DNA of 5,505 nucleotides from an uncultured Bacteroidales bacterium (GTDB lineage: Bacteria > Bacteroidota > Bacteroidia > Bacteroidales > UBA932), in assembly GCA_946549475.1 (NCBI GenBank), contig CAMNQO010000116.1, positions 1-5,505 of the forward strand, in the 5' to 3' direction. The translations under genes were made by a program, and so were the position numbers. Each line of letters starts with the position of its first letter. Positions within the stretch are counted from its first letter, which is position 1. The notes under the pieces were generated by a model. It saw nothing but the letters and a program-made list of their open reading frames with translations. It did no database searches and was not told the DNA's origin. Shown here piece by piece: positions 1-5,505 of this stretch.

Positions 1-1574
1 CGGGCCTGTACTACAGCCGGGGCGTGACCTATTTCCTTTCGCGGCAGTTCGAGAAGGCGGTGGCCGATTTCGACTGGTATATCAAGCGGGAGCCCCGCGA
101 CCCTTCCGCCTATCTCAACCGGGGGGCCGCCAAGCTGTTTCTCAAAGACACGGTACAGTCGCTGGCCGACTACAACAAGGCCATCCGTCTGGACCGTTTC
201 GAGCCCGAAGGCTATATGCGGCGCGGGCGCCTGTATGCGGAACTGGGTGATTTCGGAAAGGCCGTGGAAGATATAACGAGGTCCATCGAACTCGACCCGA
301 AGAACACCTACGCCTACTTCAACCGGGCGCTGATGTACTACGAACTCAAGCGGTACAACGATGCGATGGACGATTTCAACCGGGTGCTTGCCGATGAACC
401 GGGCAACTCGCTGACGCTCTACAACCGGGCATTGGTCTATACCCAGGTGGGCCGCTACGACCAGGCGCTGGAGGATTTGGACCGGGTGCTCGACATCAAT
501 CCCAACAACGTCCTGGCCCATTTCAACCGGGCGGCAGTCTTTATCGAGATGCAGCGCTGGCGGGACGCCCTGGAGGATTATGACGCTTCCATCCGCCTCT
601 ATCCCGACTTTGCCAAGGCTTATATGAACCGTTCCTATGTCAAGAACCGGCTGGGCGACAAAAAAGGATCGAAAAAAGATTACGATACGGCGCGGGAAAA
701 GGTCCGGCAGTACAGCGAGAAAAACGTGACGGACCAGAAATCCCTGGCGGACACCACGCGCAAATACAGTTCGCTCCTGTCTTTGGAGGCGGATTTTGCC
801 AAGAAGGATTTCGACGACGAGTTGCTGCAGCACCGCGACGTGGATATCCAGTTGCGTCCGCTCTACCGTTTCACCATCACGCAGGAGGTGGACAGGACGA
901 ACTATGCGCTTTCGCGCAAATATGAGCATCCGGCCATTTCGCGTTTTGTCGCCTCCCAGCCCGTCCCGGTCGAACTGGCGGTCAAGGACGCCCCGGCGGA
1001 CCTGGTCAGGGACCTGCCGGAATCCTCCGATTTCATCCGTTCGATGAGCGAATGCAGCCAGAAACATTACAACCTGGCCCTGTCCTATATCGACAAGTCG
1101 GTGGAAGGGGAACGGACCTACAACAAGGCCTTCCACCTGATGAACCGGGCGGTCCTGCGGGCGGAGGTCATCGACTTCATCTCTTCCATCGAGGACAATG
1201 TCCAGGTGCTTTCGATGGACGACAGCGGTCAGACCCGGGCCCGCGTCCGGGACAAGGTGACGCGGCAGTATGATTATTCGGAAGCCATCCGCGACCTGCA
1301 GGAGGCCTCCCGTATGATAGACAATATACCTTATATCTATTTCAACCTCGGCAACCTGCATTGTCTGAACGGAGAGCATATCAAGGCCATCGACGATTAC
1401 GGCAAAGCCCTTGCCCTCTATCCCTATATGTCAGACGCCTATTTCAACCGCGGACTGGTGCTGATTTATCTCAAGGACCGGGAGAAGGGTTGCATTGACC
1501 TGTCGCGGGCGGGCGAACTGGGCGTTGCGGATGCCTACGGGGTCATCAAGAAGTATTGCGAGGAGGGAAAATAA
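1..1574 (+). CDS. Tetratricopeptide repeat (TPR) protein, 5' end missing
   Basis: TPR proteins are helical scaffolds that bind other proteins; the specific role here cannot be read. The frame is open to the left edge (first whole codon at 3), and codons 3-23 already encode TPR sequence (GLYYSRG), so the GTG at 24 is an internal Val codon and the true start, possibly with a signal peptide, lies outside. Residues below are counted from that GTG. Seven 34-residue TPR units run to about residue 232, with an Asn-Arg or similar pair every 34 residues (N32, R66, N100, N134, N168, N202). Residues about 233-435 form a central region that I do not recognise, with only a hint of degenerate TPR near 346-400. 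Two further TPR units follow (N441, N475), then a tail ending YCEEGK. The stop TAA overlaps the ATG of the hydrolase gene by one base, so the two are probably co-transcribed. The family call is firm; function is unknown. Confidence 0.93.
   Translation, partial: GLYYSRGVTYFLSRQFEKAVADFDWYIKREPRDPSAYLNRGAAKLFLKDTVQSLADYNKAIRLDRFEPEGYMRRGRLYAELGDFGKAVEDITRSIELDPKNTYAYFNRALMYYELKRYNDAMDDFNRVLADEPGNSLTLYNRALVYTQVGRYDQALEDLDRVLDINPNNVLAHFNRAAVFIEMQRWRDALEDYDASIRLYPDFAKAYMNRSYVKNRLGDKKGSKKDYDTAREKVRQYSEKNVTDQKSLADTTRKYSSLLSLEADFAKKDFDDELLQHRDVDIQLRPLYRFTITQEVDRTNYALSRKYEHPAISRFVASQPVPVELAVKDAPADLVRDLPESSDFIRSMSECSQKHYNLALSYIDKSVEGERTYNKAFHLMNRAVLRAEVIDFISSIEDNVQVLSMDDSGQTRARVRDKVTRQYDYSEAIRDLQEASRMIDNIPYIYFNLGNLHCLNGEHIKAIDDYGKALALYPYMSDAYFNRGLVLIYLKDREKGCIDLSRAGELGVADAYGVIKKYCEEGK
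6..719 (+). repeat. Seven tandem TPR units, exact 102-bp period
   Basis: The coding sequence falls into seven consecutive 34-codon units starting at 6, 108, 210, 312, 414, 516 and 618, with no insertion or deletion between them. Each starts with an aromatic-x-Asn-Arg-like helix A (for example AYFNRALMYY, TLYNRALVYT, AHFNRAAVFI) and continues with the small or hydrophobic TPR positions and a Pro near the end of most units (EPGN, NPNN, YPDF). At DNA level the conserved trace is a recurring caaccggg-like word (near 117, 321, 423, 525). The units have diverged otherwise, so this is a protein repeat rather than a recent DNA duplication. Confidence 0.9.
1335..1538 (+). repeat. C-terminal pair of TPR units
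   Basis: Two more 34-codon units begin at 1335 (IYFNLGNLHCLNGEH) and 1437 (AYFNRGLVLIYLKDRE). Their Asn residues, 441 and 475 counted from position 24, are again exactly 34 apart. They are separated from the N-terminal block by about 200 non-TPR or strongly degenerate residues. The second unit ends in a short cap (GCIDLSRAGELG) that resembles the C-terminal TPR cap of many Bacteroidota TPR proteins, a resemblance I recall rather than checked. Confidence 0.8.
1561..1567 (+). promoter_or_regulatory. Strong Shine-Dalgarno site for the hydrolase gene
   Basis: AGGAGGG lies 6 nt before the ATG at 1574, inside the last codons of the TPR gene. It decides the start: the in-frame TTG at 1556 lies upstream of this site, so using it would place the ribosome binding site inside the gene. 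The ATG at 1574 also gives the typical family N-terminus (MLKFKSFSSGSCGN). Such a strong site is notable because Bacteroidota genes often lack one. Confidence 0.85.
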
Positions 1575-2377
1575 TGTTGAAATTCAAGAGCTTTTCCAGT
1601 GGAAGTTGCGGCAATTGTTATTATCTGGGAGACGGAAAAGACGGACTGGTCGTGGATGCGGGCATCAGCCTGCGCCGGCTCAAGAAATACCTGACGGAAG
1701 AGGGAATGGACCCGTCCTCCTTCAGCGCCGTCCTCGTAACGCACGACCATCTGGACCACGTCCGCCACCTGGGCTCCTTCTGCAAGCGGCTGAAAAAACC
1801 GGTCTATGCCGACGCCGTACTGCACGAAGCCCTGGCCCGCCATACATTTACCCGGGACTACATCGCTTCCTGCCGCGCCCTGCTGGCCGAAGACGGGGAG
1901 ACGCAGGCCGGACCCTATTTCATCCGCGCCTTCGTCGTGCCGCACGATGCGACGCGCACGCTGGGCTACCGGATCCGTACGCCGGAGGGAACGTTCGTCA
2001 TTATGACCGATGTGGGGCGGATGACGGACGAAGCCGTGGCTATGGCCCGCGAGGCGGATTTCCTGGTGATGGAGTCCAATTACGACGTGGATATGCTGAT
2101 GGCCGGTCCCTATCCCCACGAATTGAAAATGCGCATCTGTCAGGGCTGCGGACATCTTTCCAACGACGAGGCGGCTTCGGCCCTGCGGCGCATCCTCCAT
2201 CCCGGGCTCAAGGAAATTTTTCTCTGCCACCTGAGCGAAAACAACAATACCCCCGCGCTCGCGTATGAATCCTGCGCCGGGGCCGTCAGAGACTATGTGA
2301 AAAGCCATCCCGGCTCCGTTCCGGTGCTGCGCACCCTTCCCCGGCAGACTCCTTCGCCGTTTTTTGTGCTCGGATAA
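1574..2377 (+). CDS. Metallo-beta-lactamase-fold hydrolase, YycJ/WalJ type
   Basis: This is a 267-residue cytoplasmic metal-dependent hydrolase with no signal peptide. Visible landmarks are FSSGSCGNCYYL (residues 7-18) and DAGIS (28-32), which open the fold. The metal motif HDHLDH is at 57-62, a further His-Asp at 124-125 (VVPHDATRTLGY), and the bridging Asp at 146 (MTDVGRMTDE). The family signatures ESNYD (167-171), GPYPHELK (178-185), GHLSNDEAA (193-201) and CHLSENNNTP (218-227) follow, so the active site looks complete. Length fits the family, whose Bacillus member YycJ is about 264 residues. Some Firmicute members are linked to the WalRK cell-wall system or reported as DNA exonucleases; no walK or walR is visible here, so that role should not be transferred. 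The start is set by the AGGAGGG site and the TAATG overlap with the TPR gene, which implies one operon and translational coupling. Family is very likely; substrate is unknown. Confidence 0.93.
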   Translation: MLKFKSFSSGSCGNCYYLGDGKDGLVVDAGISLRRLKKYLTEEGMDPSSFSAVLVTHDHLDHVRHLGSFCKRLKKPVYADAVLHEALARHTFTRDYIASCRALLAEDGETQAGPYFIRAFVVPHDATRTLGYRIRTPEGTFVIMTDVGRMTDEAVAMAREADFLVMESNYDVDMLMAGPYPHELKMRICQGCGHLSNDEAASALRRILHPGLKEIFLCHLSENNNTPALAYESCAGAVRDYVKSHPGSVPVLRTLPRQTPSPFFVLG

Positions 2378-2380
2378 TTA

Positions 2381-2412
2381 TTTGTTCTTTTGCCGTCATT
2401 TATGTACATTTG
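2381..2412 (+). promoter_or_regulatory. Bacteroidota-type sigma-70 promoter for the NfeD-SPFH pair
   Basis: TTTG at 2381-2384 (the -33 element) is separated by 20 nt from TACATTTG at 2405-2412, a perfect match to the Bacteroidota -7 consensus TAnnTTTG. It lies in the only gap between co-directional genes (2378-2416), which is AT-rich against GC-rich surroundings. Transcription would be expected to start a few bases after 2412, about 2416-2420, on top of the ATG at 2417. The match and spacing are seen directly; activity is inferred. Confidence 0.72.
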
Positions 2413-2416
2413 CGCT

Positions 2417-2860
2417 ATGATACAGCCTTGGCATATTTGGATTATCGCAGCGCTTGTCTTTTTCATCATCGAGATTTTTACAAGCGGTTTTGCCGTCGCG
2501 TGCTTCTGCGCCGGTGCTTTGGCGGCCGCCGTCGCCGCAGCCTTTTCCGCCTCCTTGTTCTGGCAGATTGTACTCTTTGCCCTTTTTTCCTTTTTCGCCT
2601 TTGTCTTCATCCGTCCCCTCATCCTCAAACTTTTCTTCAAGGACAAGGCTGAAAAGAAGACCAATGCCGATGCCCTGGTCGGAAAAAGAGGGAAAGTTTC
2701 GTCGGATATCGACCCCCGGACCGGTTCCGGGAGGGTGGCCATCGACGGGGATGACTGGAAGGCCGTCAGCGCGGACGGAGGATTCATTCCCAAGGGAACG
2801 GCCGTCGAGGTCGTCAGCATAGACAGCATCATTCTTACCGTAAAAACCTTATCATTATGA
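2417..2860 (+). CDS. NfeD family membrane protein, short form without protease domain
   Basis: This 147-residue inner-membrane protein has three hydrophobic segments at about 5-21, 24-43 and 47-65. A basic/charged linker (KDKAEKK, 75-81) precedes a C-terminal OB-fold domain (about 84-147) with the NfeD pattern LVGKRGKV, GSGRVAIDGDDWKAVS and IPKGTAVEVVSID. The ClpP-like serine protease domain of long NfeD proteins is absent, as is usual for short forms that sit beside SPFH proteins. Family knowledge suggests the OB domain interacts with or supports the SPFH partner. I chose ATG 2417 because it gives the usual short N-terminus (MIQPWHIW) before the first helix. ATG 2402 and TTG 2390 lie upstream of or inside the promoter elements. 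No Shine-Dalgarno site precedes 2417, so translation may be leaderless. The stop overlaps the SPFH start (ATGA). Family call is strong; the start is moderately sure. Confidence 0.9.
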   Translation: MIQPWHIWIIAALVFFIIEIFTSGFAVACFCAGALAAAVAAAFSASLFWQIVLFALFSFFAFVFIRPLILKLFFKDKAEKKTNADALVGKRGKVSSDIDPRTGSGRVAIDGDDWKAVSADGGFIPKGTAVEVVSIDSIILTVKTLSL

Positions 2861-3840
2861 CCGGATTGTACATTATTCTCGGCATTATCGTCCTTGTCGT
2901 CCTCCTTTTCATCGTGAAAGGACTGATGATTGTCTCCCAGAGCGAAACCCAGATTATCGAACGGCTGGGCAAATATCACCGTACCCTTCCTTCGGGCGTC
3001 AACATTATCTGGCCCATCCTCGACCGTCCCCGCGAAATGTATTACCGCTATGTCACCACGGATGTCAGCGGACGGCAACTGGTCCGGACCCGCCTGACCA
3101 AAAAAATCGATCTCCGGGAGCAACTGATTGACTTTCCTCCGCAGAGCGTCATTACGAAGGACAATGTGATGACCAGCATCAACGCCATCCTTTATTATCA
3201 GATTATGGATCCGGTCAAGGCGATGTACGAAATCGCCAATCTTCCGGACGCCATTGAAAAACTGACCCAGACCACCCTGCGGAATGTCATCGGAGAACTC
3301 GAATTTGACGAGACCCTCACCTCGCGCGATACCATCAACACCAAACTCCGGGATGTGCTCGACGACGCGACCAACAAATGGGGCGTCAAGGTCAACCGTG
3401 TCGAAGTGCAGGACATCACGCCTCCGGCTTCGGTCAAGGACGCGATGGAGCAGCAGATGCAGGCCGAACGGGAAAAACGGGCGAAAATCCTGCGTGCCCA
3501 GGGAGAGAAGGAGGCTGCCATCTTGAAATCCGAAGGCGAAAAGACCTCGAAAATCAATCAGGCAGATGCCGAAAAGCAGACCAATATCCTGCTGGCGGAA
3601 GGTGAAGCCGCAGCGAAGATTGCGGTCGCCAACGCCGAAGCGGAAGCCATCGCCAAGGTGGCTGCGGCCATCGGCAAGTCGGATATTTCCCCGGCCAACT
3701 ATATGCTGGCGGAAAAATATATCCGGGCTCTCGAAGGCATGACAGCCGGTGAGGATACCCGGACGGTGTATCTGCCCTATGAGGCTTCAGCCATGCTCAG
3801 CAGCATAGGAAGCCTCAAGGAACTCTTCAAAAAAGATTAA
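2857..3840 (+). CDS. SPFH/band-7 (prohibitin-stomatin) membrane protein, QmcA/paraslipin type
   Basis: This 327-residue protein is anchored by one N-terminal membrane helix (about 4-20). The SPFH domain runs from about 24 to 190: SQSETQIIERLGKY (27-40), SGVNIIWPILDR (46-57), SVITKDN (97-103), LTQTTLRNVIGE (136-147), SRDTIN (156-161) and WGVKVNRVEVQDITPP (175-190). A long charged coiled coil (about 198-272) follows, then the C-terminal segment ANYMLAEKYI (280-289) and TVYLPYEASAMLSSIG (303-318), both typical of the QmcA/stomatin-like-2 group. Such proteins assemble into large oligomeric cages or microdomains that organise membrane proteins and proteases. Compared with E. coli QmcA as I remember it, about 20 extra residues lie between DR (56-57) and LREQ (86-89). 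The ATG overlaps the NfeD stop (ATGA) and lacks a Shine-Dalgarno site, so it is probably translationally coupled. Its TAA interlocks with the stop of the convergent mutase gene. The family is certain; the exact client is unknown. Confidence 0.95.
   Translation: MTGLYIILGIIVLVVLLFIVKGLMIVSQSETQIIERLGKYHRTLPSGVNIIWPILDRPREMYYRYVTTDVSGRQLVRTRLTKKIDLREQLIDFPPQSVITKDNVMTSINAILYYQIMDPVKAMYEIANLPDAIEKLTQTTLRNVIGELEFDETLTSRDTINTKLRDVLDDATNKWGVKVNRVEVQDITPPASVKDAMEQQMQAEREKRAKILRAQGEKEAAILKSEGEKTSKINQADAEKQTNILLAEGEAAAKIAVANAEAEAIAKVAAAIGKSDISPANYMLAEKYIRALEGMTAGEDTRTVYLPYEASAMLSSIGSLKELFKKD
3454..3651 (+). repeat. Six hendecad (11-residue) coiled-coil repeats in the SPFH protein
   Basis: Residues 200-265 divide into six 11-residue units starting at 200, 211, 222, 233, 244 and 255: QMQAEREKRAK, ILRAQGEKEAA, ILKSEGEKTSK, INQADAEKQTN, ILLAEGEAAAK and IAVANAEAEAI. 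Ile opens five of the six, and a Glu- or Lys-rich core follows. No residue is inserted or lost between units. A period of 11 rather than 7 implies a nearly straight or slightly right-handed helical bundle, as expected for the wall of an SPFH cage. At DNA level the period is 33 bp but the bases have diverged. Confidence 0.85.
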
Positions 3841-5505
3841 CGGGCGAACTGGGCCTTGAGGGTCTCGATCTTGGCGGCGGCATCGGAGCCGTGGGCGCCG
3901 AAATAGAACTTGATCTTGGGCTCGGTGCCGGAAGGACGCACGGAGACGACATCTCCGGCCTGGCTGAAGAACTGGAGCACATTGCTCTTGGGCAGACCGG
4001 TCTTCTCGGGCTCGTTGTAGTCGATGACTTTGACGACGGGGGAGCCGGCCAGGTCCTTGGGCGGATTGTTGCGCAATTCCGTCATGATGGCGGCGATTTC
4101 TTCGACACCGGCTTTGCCTTTGCGGACCAGCGAGACCAGCCCTTCACGATAGACGCCGTATTCTTTGTAAATCTTCTCCATCAACTGGTACAGGGTAAGT
4201 CCCTGGTCGGCGGCCCAGCAGGCACATTCGGCGATGGTGCAGCACGATACGGGCGCATCCTTGTCGCGGACAAATTCGCCGACATTGAAGCCGTAACTCT
4301 CTTCGCCGCCGCAGATGAAGGTCTTCTTGCCTTCGTTGCGCTTGATGACTTCGGCGATGAACTTGAATCCCGTGAGTACATTATAGACCTCCACGCCGAA
4401 CGACTCCGCGATGGCCCGCATCAGTTCCGTGGTCACGATGGTCTTGATGATATACTGGCTGCCGTCCAGGCGTCCCAGTTCTTTCCAGCGGCTGAGGATG
4501 TAATAAGTCATCAGGGAAGCGGTCTGGTTGCCGTTGAAAAGGACCATCTTGCCGTCGTTGTCGCGGACGGCGATGCCCAGACGGTCGGCATCCGGGTCGG
4601 AAGCCATCACGATGTCCGCCCCTTCGCGCTCTGCCACTTCCAGGGCCATCTTCAGGGCCGACGGCTCTTCCGGGTTGGGGGAGACGACGGTCGGGAAATT
4701 GCCGTCGTTCACATCCTGCTCGGGCACATGGAAGACATGTTTGATGCCCAGGCGGTCGAGTGCTTCGGGCACCAGCCGGACGCCGCAGCCGTGGAGCGGG
4801 GTATAGACAAACTTGATTTTGTCCTGCTGACGGGAAACGCTGCCCGGAGAGAGCATGAGCGACAGGATGTCGTCGAGGTAATTCTTGTCCATCTCGCTGC
4901 CCATCATCTCGATGAATCCGGCCTTGACACCCGCGTCGGGAGCGAATTTGACCATCGACGGGTCGGTAATCGCCGCCACTTCCGCTACGATGTCCTTATC
5001 GACGGGGGAGGTGATCTGACCGCCGTCGGACCAGGACACTTTGTAGCCGTTGTATTCTTTGGGATTGTGGGAGGCGGTCACCATGACGCCTGCGACGGCT
5101 TTTTTCTTGCGTACGGAATAACTCATCTCGGGAGTGGGACGCAGGTCGTCGAAGAGATAGACATTGATGCCGTTGGAGGACAGTACATCCGCCGTTATGC
5201 GGGCAAATTCGCGGCTGTTGTTGCGGCAGTCGTAGGAGACGCATACGCACAATTCGCCGCTGCAATGCTTTTTGATGTAGTTGGCCAGTCCCTGGGTCGC
5301 CATCCCGACGGTGTATTTGTTCATCCGGTTGGTTCCCACGCCCATAATCCCGCGGAGACCTCCGGTGCCAAATTCAAGATTCTTGTAGAACGCGTCCTCA
5401 AAACCTACCGGGTCGGTATTCCTGAGTTCGAGGACTTTCATCTTGGTTTCGGGATCGAAATCCCCGTCGAGCCACTTCTGGGCCGCTGCCTTATAATCCT
5501 GTGAC
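3837..5505 (-). CDS. Phosphoglucomutase/phosphomannomutase family (alpha-D-phosphohexomutase), 5' end missing
   Basis: This cytoplasmic enzyme interconverts sugar 1- and 6-phosphates through a phosphoserine, feeding nucleotide-sugar synthesis and glycogen or glucose metabolism. The frame is open to the right edge: codons upstream of the ATG at 5441 read KWLDGDFDPETK, a normal part of the family N-terminus, so the start is outside and that ATG is internal. Counting from it: EFGTGGLRGIMG (23-34); catalytic loop TASHNPKEYNGYK with phosphorylated Ser124 (codon 5072-5070); metal loop DPDADR (282-287); sugar-binding loop GGEESYG (378-384); phosphate-binding loop RPSGTEPKIKFYF (502-514). All four active-site loops are intact, and 555 residues are in the window against about 580 for PgcA/PGM2-like enzymes. 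It therefore belongs to the longer, PgcA-like phosphoglucomutase branch rather than the shorter AlgC-like one, though glucose, mannose or pentose preference cannot be settled. Its promoter lies outside the window. It converges on the SPFH gene with a 4-bp overlap. Confidence 0.94.
   Translation of the reverse strand, partial: SQDYKAAAQKWLDGDFDPETKMKVLELRNTDPVGFEDAFYKNLEFGTGGLRGIMGVGTNRMNKYTVGMATQGLANYIKKHCSGELCVCVSYDCRNNSREFARITADVLSSNGINVYLFDDLRPTPEMSYSVRKKKAVAGVMVTASHNPKEYNGYKVSWSDGGQITSPVDKDIVAEVAAITDPSMVKFAPDAGVKAGFIEMMGSEMDKNYLDDILSLMLSPGSVSRQQDKIKFVYTPLHGCGVRLVPEALDRLGIKHVFHVPEQDVNDGNFPTVVSPNPEEPSALKMALEVAEREGADIVMASDPDADRLGIAVRDNDGKMVLFNGNQTASLMTYYILSRWKELGRLDGSQYIIKTIVTTELMRAIAESFGVEVYNVLTGFKFIAEVIKRNEGKKTFICGGEESYGFNVGEFVRDKDAPVSCCTIAECACWAADQGLTLYQLMEKIYKEYGVYREGLVSLVRKGKAGVEEIAAIMTELRNNPPKDLAGSPVVKVIDYNEPEKTGLPKSNVLQFFSQAGDVVSVRPSGTEPKIKFYFGAHGSDAAAKIETLKAQFAR

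Noticed and set aside
1535..2308. A 257-codon minus-strand open frame over the hydrolase gene
   Set aside because: The + strand encodes a complete metallo-beta-lactamase-fold protein with a clear Shine-Dalgarno site; the antisense frame is a by-product of codon bias.
2342..2365. Possible intrinsic terminator: CGGC and GCCG flanking a 10-nt loop, followed by six Ts
   Set aside because: The stem has only 4 bp with a large loop and lies inside the hydrolase coding sequence. It is suggestively placed before the NfeD promoter, but too weak to call without a folding calculation.
2390..2404. Upstream starts for NfeD at TTG 2390 or ATG 2402
   Set aside because: Both lie within or before the promoter elements, neither has a Shine-Dalgarno site, and both add residues (MYICA or more) before the usual short NfeD N-terminus.
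2293..3123. A 276-codon minus-strand open frame spanning the hydrolase end, NfeD and the SPFH start
   Set aside because: It runs across three well-supported + strand genes and a promoter, and its translation is low-complexity Lys/Ala/Thr sequence complementary to membrane-helix codons.
3891..5504. A 537-codon open frame on the + strand, antisense to the mutase gene
   Set aside because: The minus-strand frame carries every catalytic motif of the mutase family. The antisense translation matches no family I know, is rich in Gly, Val, Asp and His as expected from the complement of GC-biased codons, and has no ribosome binding site I can see.
1..5505. RNA genes, insertion sequences, CRISPR arrays, phage or defence genes
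   Set aside because: Protein-coding genes with intact family motifs cover all but about 39 bp of the window, and I saw no tRNA-like cloverleaf, inverted-repeat ends, spaced direct repeats or defence-type domains.

Overview
This window most likely comes from a GC-rich member of the Bacteroidota (Bacteroidales-like). Three things suggest this: the protein families and how they look, a textbook Bacteroidota promoter (TTTG, 20 nt, TAnnTTTG) in the only intergenic gap, and tight gene packing with overlapping start and stop codons. I cannot assign genus or species from the sequence alone.

Layout. Positions 1-1574 (+) hold the 3' part of a tetratricopeptide repeat (TPR) protein whose start lies before the window. 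It has seven in-register 34-residue TPR units, a central region of about 200 residues that I do not recognise, and two more TPR units at the C-terminus. A metallo-beta-lactamase-fold hydrolase of the YycJ/WalJ type (1574-2377, +) follows with a one-base TAATG overlap and a strong Shine-Dalgarno site. A 39-bp AT-rich gap carries a promoter. Next comes a membrane pair: a short NfeD protein (2417-2860, +) and a QmcA/paraslipin-type SPFH protein (2857-3840, +), joined by an ATGA overlap. Converging on them is a phosphoglucomutase/phosphomannomutase-family gene (3837-5505, -) whose start lies beyond the right edge. Its stop codon interlocks with that of the SPFH gene in a shared TTAA.

How the genes work together. 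TPR protein plus hydrolase look like one transcription unit, and NfeD plus SPFH look like a second one with its own promoter. NfeD-SPFH is a widespread partnership in which the SPFH protein forms large oligomeric membrane assemblies and NfeD is a small membrane partner with an OB-fold tail. The sugar-phosphate mutase is a housekeeping enzyme of central carbon and cell-envelope sugar metabolism, with no evident functional link to the rest.

I found no RNA genes, mobile elements, CRISPR arrays or clear intrinsic terminators, and no convincing new system. The points most worth a second look are the NfeD promoter, which sits so close to the start codon that the mRNA may be leaderless, the unrecognised central domain of the TPR protein, the exact hendecad repeat and the inserted segment in the SPFH protein, and the terminator-free convergent junction.
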